Of a stretch of 64,000 bases of DNA, positions 42,068 to 50,669 are shown one piece after another. The stretch is from Fidelibacterota bacterium. GTDB lineage: Bacteria > Pseudomonadota > Alphaproteobacteria > Rhodospirillales > Rhodospirillaceae. Each line of letters opens with the position of its first letter. The first letter of the stretch is position 1. The position numbers and the translations under genes are program-made. Under the pieces are notes generated by a model that was given only the letters and a program-made list of their open reading frames with translations, ran no database searches and was not told the origin of the DNA. Location: the NCBI GenBank assembly GCA_947476895.1, contig CANJRX010000001.1:62001-126000 (forward strand). Reading direction: 5' to 3'.

Positions 42068-43180
42068 ATGAAAATTCAGAATGTAGGCGTACCCCGCCGT
42101 AAGCTTCTTCAAGCCGCGGCTGTGGCTGGCGGATTGCCGATGTTCGGCACGGCTTGCACCTCTATGCCCGCGACCAACGTCAGTGCCACGGGCGCGCCGC
42201 CGCTGAAGGTCGCCGTGATCGACGACTATATGCGTGTGGTCGCACAAATCGCCGACTGGAAGGTTTTGAGTAGCAAAGCCAGCGTGGACTTCTTCCACGA
42301 TCACCTGGCCGATGACGATGCGCTGGCGAAACGCCTGGCGCCTTACGACATCATCGTTCTGGAACGCTATCGTACGCCGTTCTCGGCCAACCTGATTTCC
42401 AAGCTGCCCAAACTCAAGTTGCTGGTGAGCACGACGGGAGCCTCGGCCCACATCGCCGTGGCCCAGGCCCAAAAGCAAAACATCACCATCTGCACCACCG
42501 GCACCGGCCCCGATGAAGGCAACGTTGAAGAAGTGGCGTTCGGTTTGCTGATGGACCTGTGCCGCCAGATCTCGTGGCACAACGCCGATACCCATGCTGG
42601 AAAATGGCAGGTGCGGCCCACCCATTGTCTGCGCGGCAAGACGCTGGGGCTGATCGGCCTCGGTCAAGTTGGCTCGATGATGGTCCAGTTTGCCAAGCCT
42701 TTCGGCATGAATACCGTGGCCTGGAGCACGAACCTGAAAGACGACGGAGCCAAGGCGGCCGGAACGACGCGCGTAGAATTGAACGACCTGATGGCGCAGA
42801 GCGATTTCGTTTCGGTGCATTACGCGCTCAGCGAACGTTCGCGCAACCTGATCCGCGGCGAACATTTGGCGCTGATGAAGCCTACGGCCTATTTCATCAA
42901 CACCTCGCGCGGCGCGATCATCGACGAAGCGGCGCTGATTTCAGCGCTGCAGCAAAAGAAGATCGCCGGTGCGGCCCTGGACGTGGTCAACCAAGAGCCC
43001 ATCAATCTCGATAACCCGCTGCTGAAGATGGATAACGTGCTGCTGACGCCGCACATCGGCTATCCCACGGTCGAGCGTTTGACGATTGAATACGGCCAGG
43101 CCTTGGAAGACATCGTCGCCTATCTCGCCGGTAAACCGATCCGCGTGCTGAAACCAAACGGCGGTCGCGAGGAGACTTAG
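42068..43180 (+). CDS. D-2-hydroxyacid dehydrogenase family protein with twin-arginine signal
   Basis: 370 residues. The N-terminal [20 protein letters not shown] is a Tat-type signal, followed by ACTS, which could be a lipobox. The enzyme core shows the NAD motif [21 protein letters not shown] (about 197-217). Substrate and catalytic residues appear in [15 protein letters not shown] (Arg), DVVNQEP (Glu) and LLTPHIGY (His). It would interconvert 2-hydroxy and 2-keto acids. It is co-transcribed with the preceding reductase, and both are predicted exported. It overlaps the convergent ABC pseudogene by 4 bp. Confidence 0.82.
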   Translation: MKIQNVGVPRRKLLQAAAVAGGLPMFGTACTSMPATNVSATGAPPLKVAVIDDYMRVVAQIADWKVLSSKASVDFFHDHLADDDALAKRLAPYDIIVLERYRTPFSANLISKLPKLKLLVSTTGASAHIAVAQAQKQNITICTTGTGPDEGNVEEVAFGLLMDLCRQISWHNADTHAGKWQVRPTHCLRGKTLGLIGLGQVGSMMVQFAKPFGMNTVAWSTNLKDDGAKAAGTTRVELNDLMAQSDFVSVHYALSERSRNLIRGEHLALMKPTAYFINTSRGAIIDEAALISALQQKKIAGAALDVVNQEPINLDNPLLKMDNVLLTPHIGYPTVERLTIEYGQALEDIVAYLAGKPIRVLKPNGGREET

Positions 43181-44511
43181 GGCGCGTCGGCTTTCAGCGG
43201 CTCCGTCACCATAAACTGCGCGCGGGCGAGGCCGGCGAAGCGGCCGCCGGCGGCGACCAGTTCGTCGAAGGTGCCGCATTCGATGATCTTGCCATTATCG
43301 AACACCAGGATGCGCGAGGCTTTGCGCACGGTCGACAGGCGGTGCGCGATCACGAAGGTGGTACGATTTTTCATCACCTCGTCCAGGGCGCGCATGACTT
43401 TGGTTTCGGTATCGGCATCCAGTGCGCTGGTGGCTTCGTCGAGAATAAGAATCGGCGGGTTTTTCAAAAGGGCCCGCGCGATCGACAGGCGTTGACGTTC
43501 GCCGCCTGACAGCGAACGGCCCCGTTCGCCGACGTGATCCTCGAAGCCTTCAAATTTCTTGTCGATGAAGTCCAAAGCCTGGGCGCGTGCAGCTGCATCG
43601 CGCATCTCCTCGTCCGTGGCATCGGGTTTGCCGACGCGTAAATTGTCGGCAATCGAGCGATTGAACAGCAACGGCTCTTGGAACACGACGCCGATGTTGC
43701 GGCGGAGGGCGGCAAGCTGGAACGTCCGAATGTCGTCCCCGTCGATTTCGATGGACCCCATCTGCGGATCAAAGGCGCGGTGCAAAAGCGCGATCGCTGT
43801 GGATTTGCCGGCGCCCGTCGCGCCGACCAGCGCAATCGTTTCGCCGGGCATGGCGGTGAAATTGAGATGGTCCACCGCCATGGAGCGTGCATCGTAGGAG
43901 AAGGAGACATTCTTGAATTCGACGCGGCCCGCGAGGCGGCCTGGATCAACCGCATCGGGCATGTCGCGAATAGCCGGCACGGTATCGCGGACCTCGAAGA
44001 ATTCACGCAACCTCGGCGCTTGCGACACCACGCCATTGATGAAGGTCACCACCTGCTCCAGCCGGTTGATGATGAGACCGGAGAAGCTCATGAAGGTGAC
44101 CATCTCGCCGATGCTGGCCTGTCCGTTGATATGCAGGATTGTTCCGACCACGATGATCGAGAGCACGGTCAGGGTCGTTGCCGTGCGTGTCAGCACCACC
44201 GCGAGCGCCCACCACGACAACACCGGCATTTGAGCTGCCAACAAGCGACTGACGACGCTGCGCAAGTCCGCCACTTCCTGATCAAGCCGGGCAAAGCTTT
44301 GCACCAGGGCGATGTTGCCCAAAGTGTCCGCGGCGCGTTCGGCGAGATCGGAGTAGTGGCGCCTTACGTGCCCCACCAGGAGATTAATGCCAGCACCGAG
44401 GAGACGCTGGAATGCGTGCTGGTGCGCAGCGATAACGAAGCCGTGGCCATTAACCTCGCAATCGAACCGGTCGAAAAGCCCGAGAGCGTGCTTTGGATCG
44501 ATCCGGTTCAC
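43177..44511 (-). pseudogene. NdvA/ChvA-like glucan ABC exporter, N-terminally truncated
   Basis: The C-terminal ~393 residues are intact. The membrane part runs from [22 protein letters not shown], and the ATPase has Walker [10 protein letters not shown], signature [16 protein letters not shown], Walker [13 protein letters not shown] and the H-loop IAHRLST. This matches beta-glucan exporters of the NdvA/ChvA type, normally near 590 residues. The first ~180 residues with the initial membrane helices are missing. Upstream of about 44358 the frame is merely antisense to another gene's 3' end. The only start would be a GTG at 44511. Probably non-functional. Confidence 0.8.
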
Positions 44512-44523
44512 CGCGCGCCTTAG
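44366..44523 (+). pseudogene. 3' remnant of an unidentified plus-strand gene
   Basis: About 50 codons with good coding character end at TAG 44521-44523 ([20 protein letters not shown], then [20 protein letters not shown], then DPVHRAP). Codon choice is GC-rich at third positions like the neighbours. Its stop directly abuts the convergent YkgJ stop, as expected for an original gene end. The 5' part is gone; the sequence to the left is the antisense of the truncated exporter. I do not recognise the family. Confidence 0.5.
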
Positions 44524-45312
44524 TTACACGCTGGGTGCTACGTGCTGCGCCATGCGCGTGATGGCCGACAAGAAGTTCGGTGGCGCTGAAGTATCTACAT
44601 CCACACCTGCGAACACATCCTCACCTTTGAACCAACGGCGCTCGGCATTGTCGGTCAGGGCCGCGACCACCGCGCCTTCAAGCTCGTAGCCCGTCATGGG
44701 AAATTGCACGAGCGCCATGGCCGCACCCAACAGGACGCGCATGACGTTCATGGTCTGGATGTGATCGAGCGGCATAGGAATGTCGTTGCTGCTCATGTTG
44801 ACGTAGGAGGCAATGCAGGCCTCGACATCGAGCGACATGGTGCCGCGGCAACCCGAGGGACGCACGGCGTGGATTGAGCAGACCGTATCGACGAGCATTG
44901 AGCACGGGATATGCGCGGCCAGACGCTGCTCATGGGACATGCCCTTGGTGCGCTGATGGGTTTCGATGACCCGCGCGACTTTCTCTTTATCCCGCCGAAT
45001 GTGGTTGGCGATGTAGAAAGCTTCCGGCGCGGTCACGGTTACACGCTGATAGCAGCAGTGCGAACAACCGCGGCGGCAGGCCACGGGGCCGCTGGTCGTT
45101 ACGGGAACTGTGCGTTCAGCGAGCGCAGAGAGATGCGCGATGGCGTCTGAGCACGGCGACGGCGCGCGGTCATTCTGAAAAAGGCGCACGAGGTGGCGTA
45201 CGTGGGCTTCCGCGCGCCGCGAGTCGCCGCCGACATTGATCGGTTGCGATAGATACGGCTCGTCATCGCGCAGGAGCGCGCGGCGGTCGGCACGGGAAAA
45301 GCGCTCACTCAC
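44524..45312 (-). CDS. YkgJ family cysteine cluster protein (paralogue 1)
   Basis: 262 residues. The cysteine cluster ACRRGCSHCCYQ (about 78-89) continues with CSMLVDTVCSIHAVRPSGCRG (about 137-157), the YkgJ pattern thought to bind a metal or Fe-S. N-terminal and C-terminal helical extensions are shared with the paralogue at 49807-50592. The function is unknown. The stop codon abuts the remnant gene on the other strand. Confidence 0.8.
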   Translation of the reverse strand: MSERFSRADRRALLRDDEPYLSQPINVGGDSRRAEAHVRHLVRLFQNDRAPSPCSDAIAHLSALAERTVPVTTSGPVACRRGCSHCCYQRVTVTAPEAFYIANHIRRDKEKVARVIETHQRTKGMSHEQRLAAHIPCSMLVDTVCSIHAVRPSGCRGTMSLDVEACIASYVNMSSNDIPMPLDHIQTMNVMRVLLGAAMALVQFPMTGYELEGAVVAALTDNAERRWFKGEDVFAGVDVDTSAPPNFLSAITRMAQHVAPSV

Positions 45313-45350
45313 CTGACGTCACTCCGATGAAACACCGGAGTTATTTACAC

Positions 45351-45728
45351 TTATCCCGCCGCGACGTCACCCATGAGGCCGATGAGATTGCCGTCGGGAT
45401 CGCGGAAGAACTGCAGCATCAAGTTGCCTTTGGCGGTTTTCTGCAGCGTGAGCGCCGGTCCCCGGAATTCGACGCCGCGCTTGGCCAGCTCTGCCGCCAG
45501 CACCGGCAAGTCCGGCGCGTCGAAATAAATCGCCGTGGAGTCCGTGGGCGTAAGATTGGCGGCATTGGACCCGACCATGAGCCGGACGCCATTTTTGACT
45601 TGGAAAAACGCCATGCCGCTGACTTCGAACAGGAAAGGTAAACCCAGCGTGTCGCGGTAAAAAACAATGGCCCGGGGCAAATCGGAGGTGGGCAAGGCTA
45701 TTTGAACCAAATCGCGGTCTTTTAACAT
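45351..45728 (-). CDS. VOC family (glyoxalase/bleomycin-resistance-like) protein
   Basis: 125 residues, a single VOC module pair. LVQIALPTSDLPRAIVFYRDTLGLPFLFEVSGMAFFQV is followed by VRLMVGSNA and a second half with IYFDAPDLPVLAAELAKRGVEFRGPA and MLQFFRDPDGNLIGLMGDV. The metal-ligand Glu/His set is partly altered, so it could be a dioxygenase-like enzyme or a binding protein. It is transcribed divergently from a MarR-type regulator with a palindrome between them, so it is probably its target. AGGAG precedes the ATG. Confidence 0.85.
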   Translation of the reverse strand: MLKDRDLVQIALPTSDLPRAIVFYRDTLGLPFLFEVSGMAFFQVKNGVRLMVGSNAANLTPTDSTAIYFDAPDLPVLAAELAKRGVEFRGPALTLQKTAKGNLMLQFFRDPDGNLIGLMGDVAAG

Positions 45729-45767
45729 GGGTCCATTCTCCTGTAGGTTAGGGTCAGTGAAGTTTCG

Positions 45768-45780
45768 TTAGCTAAGCTAA
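45768..45780. promoter_or_regulatory. MarR-type operator, TTAGCT-A-AGCTAA
   Basis: A perfect 6-bp inverted repeat with one central base sits midway between the divergent VOC and MarR genes. Its size and position match autoregulatory MarR sites. Confidence 0.65.
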
Positions 45781-45798
45781 ATAAATGGATCGAGCGCC

Positions 45799-46275
45799 AT
45801 GGTCAAGAAAATTCCCGCGCGGGATAAAGCGCTGCCCCCCAAACTCACAGCCCGTGAGATTGCCGAGCAACTTCATTCGGGGTCGATCCGGTTGTTGCGC
45901 CGTTTGCGCAAAACCGACGACGTGGCGGGTCTGACGGGACCGCAAGCCTCGGCCTTGTCGGTGTTGGTGTTTGGCGGCGCGATGCCCTTGGGGAAACTGG
46001 CGGCCGCTGAACAGGTGCAGGCGCCGACGATGTCCCGGCTCATCAAAGAGATGGAAGGCCTGCAGTTGGTGACGCGCCGCAAAGATCGCGACGATGCGCG
46101 TAGCGTTCAGGTTGACGCGACAAAAAAGGGGCGGCATTTGTTGATGCAGGCGCGTGACAGACGTTTGGGGCGTTTAGAGGCCGTGATTTCCAAAAGCCCG
46201 CCGGAGCGCCAGCGTATTCTGAGTGAAGCTGCGGCAATGCTGCTGGAAATCGCCGAAAGCAAAGAGCTGGGTTGA
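45799..46275 (+). CDS. MarR family transcriptional regulator
   Basis: 158 residues. The winged-helix core lies at about 40-120: GLTGPQASALSVLVFGGAMPLGKLAAAEQVQAPTMSRLIKEMEGLQLVTRRKDRDDAR. The wing is marked by RDDARSVQVDATKKGRHLL. A short basic N-terminus (MVKKIPARDKALPPK) precedes helix 1. It probably represses the divergent VOC gene and itself through the palindrome at 45768-45780. Confidence 0.88.
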   Translation: MVKKIPARDKALPPKLTAREIAEQLHSGSIRLLRRLRKTDDVAGLTGPQASALSVLVFGGAMPLGKLAAAEQVQAPTMSRLIKEMEGLQLVTRRKDRDDARSVQVDATKKGRHLLMQARDRRLGRLEAVISKSPPERQRILSEAAAMLLEIAESKELG

Positions 46276-46290
46276 ACCGGAATTCTTGGG

Positions 46291-47148
46291 ATGCTGAAAT
46301 CTCTTCACGAGCTGCTGCGGTTTGACCGGCCCCCGCATGTTGTCGATATCGGCGCCAATCCCATCGATGGCGAGCCGCCTTACAAACCCTTGCTCAAAGA
46401 CGGTCTGTGCCGCGTTACGGGGTTCGAGCCACAAGCGGAAGCGTTAGCCGCGCTGAATGCAAACAAGACGGCCCATGAGACCTACCTGCCCTACGCTGTC
46501 GGCGATGGCCATACCAAGACGCTTAACATCTGCCAGTATTCCGGCTGGACCAGCACGCTGAAGCCGAATGCGGACTCGCTCGAGATTTTTCCGGTGTTTG
46601 CCCAAAACGCGCAAGTGCTGCGCCAGGTGCCGTTAAAGACCCACAAACTTGACGACATTGCCGAACTGGGCCGCATCGATTTTCTAAAAGTCGATATTCA
46701 AGGCGGCGAACTTGACGTTTTCCGCAATGCCCGTCGGCATCTGAAGGACGTTGCCGTCATACAAACCGAGGTCTCGTTCGTCACGCTTTATGACAATCAA
46801 CCGGGCTTTGGCGAAATCGATGTGGAACTGCGCCGTCAGGGTTTCATGCCGCACTGCTTTGCGGAAATGAAACTGGCACCCATTGCGCCGTTGGTCATGA
46901 ACAACAACCCGTATCAGGCCCTGAACCAATTGCTTGAAGGCGACATGGTGTATGTGAAGGACTTCCGTACACCGGCCAAGCTGGACAACGACCAGATCAA
47001 AACGATCTGCTTCATTGCGACGGCCTGCTATGGATCGTTCGATCTCGCATTCCGCTGCTTGCTCATTCTAGAGCAACGCGGCGCCGTCGCCGCCGATGCA
47101 GCGCAGCGGTACATGCAGATCGTCAACACGATGTCGCAGGCGCGCTAG
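46291..47148 (+). CDS. FkbM family methyltransferase
   Basis: 285 residues. The SAM-binding start is VVDIGANPIDGEP, unusual in having an insertion after DIGAN. It is followed by RVTGFEPQAEALAALNAN and the core IDFLKVDIQGGELDVFRNA (FkbM signature with Asp and Glu). The C-terminal 60 residues are helical with CFIATACYG. FkbM enzymes O-methylate sugars or peptides. The gene lies close to a second methyltransferase (47988) and 15 bp after the MarR gene. Confidence 0.85.
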   Translation: MLKSLHELLRFDRPPHVVDIGANPIDGEPPYKPLLKDGLCRVTGFEPQAEALAALNANKTAHETYLPYAVGDGHTKTLNICQYSGWTSTLKPNADSLEIFPVFAQNAQVLRQVPLKTHKLDDIAELGRIDFLKVDIQGGELDVFRNARRHLKDVAVIQTEVSFVTLYDNQPGFGEIDVELRRQGFMPHCFAEMKLAPIAPLVMNNNPYQALNQLLEGDMVYVKDFRTPAKLDNDQIKTICFIATACYGSFDLAFRCLLILEQRGAVAADAAQRYMQIVNTMSQAR

Positions 47149-47152
47149 CGCG

Positions 47153-47884
47153 TTATTTCTTGAGAATCAGGCTGCCGACGTCCCAAGACTTGGCGGCCTC
47201 GGGCCGCGTGATGAACTTGATGAAGGCTTGGGCTTCGGCCGGCGCTTTTGCGTTGTTGCAAATGGCCGTGGAAATATCGAGCTTCATGCCCAATTCCGGC
47301 GGCACGTGGCCGATGACGTCTGCACCCTCGATCTTGTCTTCGCTCAACGTGCCGATGCCAAGCGGCACTTCGCCGCGTGCGACGGCGTTCGCAGGAGCGC
47401 CTTGCGTGATGATGCCTTTGACGCCGGCGAATTCGGGGCGCGTGAGCATTTTGGCCACCTGGCCGCCACTGGTGCTGCCGCGCGTGGGATCGGCATAACC
47501 GACGCCGGTTTTCTTGAGCGTGGCGATAAATTTATCCAGCGTTGAAATATCGGGGTGGGGCGTGCCGGTTTTGACGACGGCAGCCATGGGAATGGTGCCG
47601 ACAAAGGTCAGCGTGTCTTTTTTGGTGACGGCCGCAAGCGCCGGAAACTCGCTCGGCGGCAGAACCACCAGATCGCAAGCTGTACCGCCCGCGACGCTAT
47701 CGCGGATCGGACCGCTGCTGCCGGTTTGGATGGTGGCGTTATGGCCCGAGGCCTTGGCCCAATCGGCGGCGAGTGTCTTCAACCCAAGGCCCGCGCTGCC
47801 GGGTGTGATGACGAGAATATCAGTCGCCGAAGCCGTCATGGGCGCTGTTACCAGCGCAGCCAACACCACACATTTACGCAGCAT
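47153..47884 (-). CDS. ModA-like substrate-binding protein
   Basis: 243 residues with a signal peptide (cleavage after TASA). It has the type II periplasmic binding fold of molybdate/extracellular solute-binding proteins: ILVITPGSAGLGLKTLAADW, GGTACDLVVLPPSEFPAL, GVGYADPTRGSTSGGQVAKML. No ModB/ModC genes are adjacent, so it may be an orphan sensor or scavenger. The ligand is not certain. The ATG at 47884 has GGGGAGGA upstream. Confidence 0.82.
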   Translation of the reverse strand: MLRKCVVLAALVTAPMTASATDILVITPGSAGLGLKTLAADWAKASGHNATIQTGSSGPIRDSVAGGTACDLVVLPPSEFPALAAVTKKDTLTFVGTIPMAAVVKTGTPHPDISTLDKFIATLKKTGVGYADPTRGSTSGGQVAKMLTRPEFAGVKGIITQGAPANAVARGEVPLGIGTLSEDKIEGADVIGHVPPELGMKLDISTAICNNAKAPAEAQAFIKFITRPEAAKSWDVGSLILKK

Positions 47885-47987
47885 GTTCTTCCTCCCCTGG
47901 ATGAATCCAACCCGCTTCGCACGCGAGCCTATCATTTCGACGGTGTGTTTTCTGTACGAATTCGCTCCCTTGCGTTAAAGCTACCTT

Positions 47988-48791
47988 ATGCAAGCTAAAG
48001 ACTTTGTGCAGCGCGGTCAGACGGCTTTGGTGCAAAACCTTTTTGCCGAAGCGAAGTTGGCTTTTGAACAGGCGTTGCACGTCGATTCCAATTGCATCGA
48101 GGCGCATTACGCTTTGGTGAAGTTGCGGTTTCCGGGCGAAAGCTACTACGACGTTCTCTCGCGCATGCACGCCGCGTTGCGGCCCAGGACTTATATTGAG
48201 ATCGGCGTGGCCGGCGGCGCATCCATGTTGCGCGCCTTGCCCGGCACGAAATGCATCGGCGTCGACCCCGCGCCGAACCCGGACACAAAGCTCGCGCATG
48301 TGAAGTTGTTTCCGCTGCGCAGTGATGAATTTTTTGCGACGCAGGATCTGACGGCGCTGTTCGATGGCCTTCCGGTCGATATGGGGCTGATCGACGGCAT
48401 GCATCTTTTCGAAAACACGTTGCAGGATTTTATCAACCTGGAACGTTCCTGTGCGCCCGGCAGCACGCTGCTGATCCATGATTGCCTGCCCTTCAACGAA
48501 CTGACGGCTTCGCGCGAACGCAAGACGTTGTTCTGGACCGGTGACGTGTGGCGCATTTTTCCGGTGCTGGCGCGTTTCCGCCCCGATCTTTCGCTGACGG
48601 TCGTGGGCTGTATCCCGTCGGGATTAGGGATTGTGCGAAAGCTCGATCCCGCCTCCGACATTCTCGCTAGGCAGCACCAAGAGGCCGTGGACTTCGGCTT
48701 TACGCTCGACTTCCCCGTCAGCCAGAATCTGGCGACCCATGGCGTAAATGTGATTTCGAACGATTGGGCTGAAGTCTCGCGGGCGCTCTAG
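47988..48791 (+). CDS. Class I SAM-dependent methyltransferase with N-terminal TPR
   Basis: 267 residues. Residues 1-45 are a TPR-like helix pair (FVQRGQTALVQNLFAEAKLAFEQAL). The methyltransferase core has TYIEIGVAGGASMLRALPGTKCIGVDPAP (about 68-96), GLIDGMHLFENTLQDFINLE and TLLIHDCLPFNE. It resembles the Methyltransf_24 group found in polysaccharide or glycan clusters. The substrate is unknown. The start follows a short T-rich leader. Confidence 0.8.
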   Translation: MQAKDFVQRGQTALVQNLFAEAKLAFEQALHVDSNCIEAHYALVKLRFPGESYYDVLSRMHAALRPRTYIEIGVAGGASMLRALPGTKCIGVDPAPNPDTKLAHVKLFPLRSDEFFATQDLTALFDGLPVDMGLIDGMHLFENTLQDFINLERSCAPGSTLLIHDCLPFNELTASRERKTLFWTGDVWRIFPVLARFRPDLSLTVVGCIPSGLGIVRKLDPASDILARQHQEAVDFGFTLDFPVSQNLATHGVNVISNDWAEVSRAL

Positions 48792-48870
48792 GATTCACGG
48801 GGCTTCCTCTGCTAGCATCCCTGTCGAGGACGCGGGGCCGCGTCATATCATTCATCGTGGAGGGACACCT

Positions 48871-49749
48871 ATGTGCGACCAGGATTCACTGAACGACATG
48901 GCTGAACATCAGCGCAAGAACGGCGACGTCAGCCGCCGGCGTTTCGGTGGGCTGGCGATGGGCGCCGCCTTGATGGCGACGCTGCCGCGCGCGGCCAATG
49001 CGCTCGACGTAAAAGAATCCGACGTCACGATCAAAACGCCGGACGGCACGGCGGAAGCCTATTTCGTGCATCCCGCGACCGGCAAATCGCCGGCGGTTCT
49101 GGTATGGGTCGATGCCTTTGGCTTACGCCCTGCTTTCAAGCAGATGGGCAAGCGTCTGGCGGAATCCGGCTACGCCGTTCTGATTCCCAATCCTTATTAC
49201 CGCGTCGCTAAAGTGCCTGCCCTGCCGGAAGGCTTGGATTTCGCCAAACCCGATGACCGCGCGCAGATCATGAAGCTCATGACCACGCTGACGGCGGATA
49301 CCAACCTCACCGATGCGAAAGCCTTTGTGTCCTATCTCGATGCGCAAGCCGCAGTGGACACGTCTAAGAAAATGGGCACCACCGGCTATTGCATGGGTGG
49401 CCCCATGACGATGCGCACGGCGGCTTATCATGCGGACCGTGTTGGCGCTGCGGGATCGTTCCATGGCGGCGGCCTTGTCACCGACAAGCCCGATAGCCCG
49501 CATCTGTTGGTGCCGAGAATGAAGGCACAGTATCTGTTCGCCATCGCCGAGAACGACGACAAGGCCCAGCCCACCGCGAAAGACGAACTGCGCACCGCTT
49601 TCGGCAAAGCTAAGTTGAAAGCCGAGATCGAGGTTTATGCCGGCACCATGCACGGATGGTGCCCGCCGGATGCCACGGTCTACAACCAGGCCCAGGCCGA
49701 AAAAGCTTGGGAACGCTTGCTGGCTACTTTCAAGACTGCTTTGGTCTAA
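48871..49749 (+). CDS. Dienelactone hydrolase family protein with Tat signal
   Basis: 292 residues. The N-terminal GDVSRRRFGGLAMGAALMAT is a twin-arginine signal; cleavage follows ANA. The alpha/beta hydrolase core has LVWVDAFGLRPAFKQMGKRLAESGYAVLIPNPYY, the nucleophile motif GYCMGG (Cys about 171) and the catalytic His in GTMHGWCPP. The Asp is likely in AENDDKAQ. It is expected to hydrolyse an ester or lactone in the periplasm. A GTGGAGGG site precedes the ATG. Confidence 0.88.
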   Translation: MCDQDSLNDMAEHQRKNGDVSRRRFGGLAMGAALMATLPRAANALDVKESDVTIKTPDGTAEAYFVHPATGKSPAVLVWVDAFGLRPAFKQMGKRLAESGYAVLIPNPYYRVAKVPALPEGLDFAKPDDRAQIMKLMTTLTADTNLTDAKAFVSYLDAQAAVDTSKKMGTTGYCMGGPMTMRTAAYHADRVGAAGSFHGGGLVTDKPDSPHLLVPRMKAQYLFAIAENDDKAQPTAKDELRTAFGKAKLKAEIEVYAGTMHGWCPPDATVYNQAQAEKAWERLLATFKTALV

Positions 49750-49768
49750 AAAGTTTTCTGAGAATGCT

Positions 49769-49808
49769 AAAACCTCACGGTCTTTTCAGGCCGTGGGGTT
49801 TTGCTTTT
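49769..49808. terminator. Bidirectional terminator between hydrolase and YkgJ paralogue
   Basis: A 12-bp stem AAAACCTCACGG/CCGTGGGGTTTT (one G-T pair) has A/T runs on both sides. It serves the convergent genes ending at 49749 and 49807. Confidence 0.85.
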
Positions 49809-50592
49809 AGAGACTCTGCGCGGTGAACGCCGCCATTTGCCGGATGGCTTGTTCGAACTGCGGCGGTGGCGGTGATTGGACCGGAAGGCCCGCAAAAATC
49901 TTTTCGCCCGCGAGCCAGCGCGCTTCCGCATTCTCTTGCGAAAGAATGACCGTGAGCGCCGCGTTCATTTCATAGACCGCCGAACTTAGCCCTGCGATCC
50001 GAAGCGCCGCCATCAAAAGGATGCGGCAGGCGTGCACAATCGACACGTACTGTTCCGGCATAGGGATGCTGGCCGTTTCATTGCGCGTAAAGGCCGCCAA
50101 GCATGCTTCCAGATTGGTTGAGACGAAAGCATGGCAGGCCAACGGCCGCGCCTTGTAAATCGAACAGATTTTATCTTCCAATAAGGCGCAGAAAACTTTC
50201 GCTTCCAGGCGGCTCATTAAATCAAGATCGTGGGTGCGCCGGTGCGCTTCGATGATGGCGTCTTTGGCTTTGGGATTATTTTTGATCTGGGCGGCGACGT
50301 AAAAAGCCTCGGGTACGGTCAACACCACCATCTGCGTACAACAATGCGAGCAGCCCTTGCGGCAGGCGATATCTTTGTGCGGTGGCGCGGTACGGTCGAA
50401 CAGCGACGTCACATGGGCGATGGCTTCGGAACAGGGCGAAGCGCTTTTGTAATTTTTGAGCAGCGTGAAAACGTGACGCACATGAGTCGCCATGGGCCGG
50501 GGATCCGTGCCCATCGGCAGCGACGAAGCCAAAATCTTGGCCTCCTGCTTTTGCAGCAAACGCCGGTCTTGTCTTGAAAGGGTATTGCTCAT
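49807..50592 (-). CDS. YkgJ family cysteine cluster protein (paralogue 2)
   Basis: 261 residues, similar along its length to the protein at 44524-45312. It shares LSRQDRRLLQKQEAK versus FSRADRRALLRDDEP at the start, HVRHVFTLLKNYKSASPCSEAIAHV, the cluster ACRKGCSHCCTQ, and CALLEDKICSIYKARPLACHA. The matching N- and C-terminal extensions point to a duplication within this lineage. The cysteine cluster probably binds a metal; the role is unknown. Confidence 0.8.
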   Translation of the reverse strand: MSNTLSRQDRRLLQKQEAKILASSLPMGTDPRPMATHVRHVFTLLKNYKSASPCSEAIAHVTSLFDRTAPPHKDIACRKGCSHCCTQMVVLTVPEAFYVAAQIKNNPKAKDAIIEAHRRTHDLDLMSRLEAKVFCALLEDKICSIYKARPLACHAFVSTNLEACLAAFTRNETASIPMPEQYVSIVHACRILLMAALRIAGLSSAVYEMNAALTVILSQENAEARWLAGEKIFAGLPVQSPPPPQFEQAIRQMAAFTAQSL

Positions 50593-50669
50593 TTTCCAAC
50601 ATTACGGCGGCGGGTGGCCGTAAACAAGACAACTGGTCTAAGGTGTGCTCAAACATATGGGGAGCATCA

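Noticed and set aside
41543-42865. 440-codon minus-strand open frame
   Set aside because: Antisense to the two dehydrogenase genes; the translation is His/Arg-rich shadow sequence.
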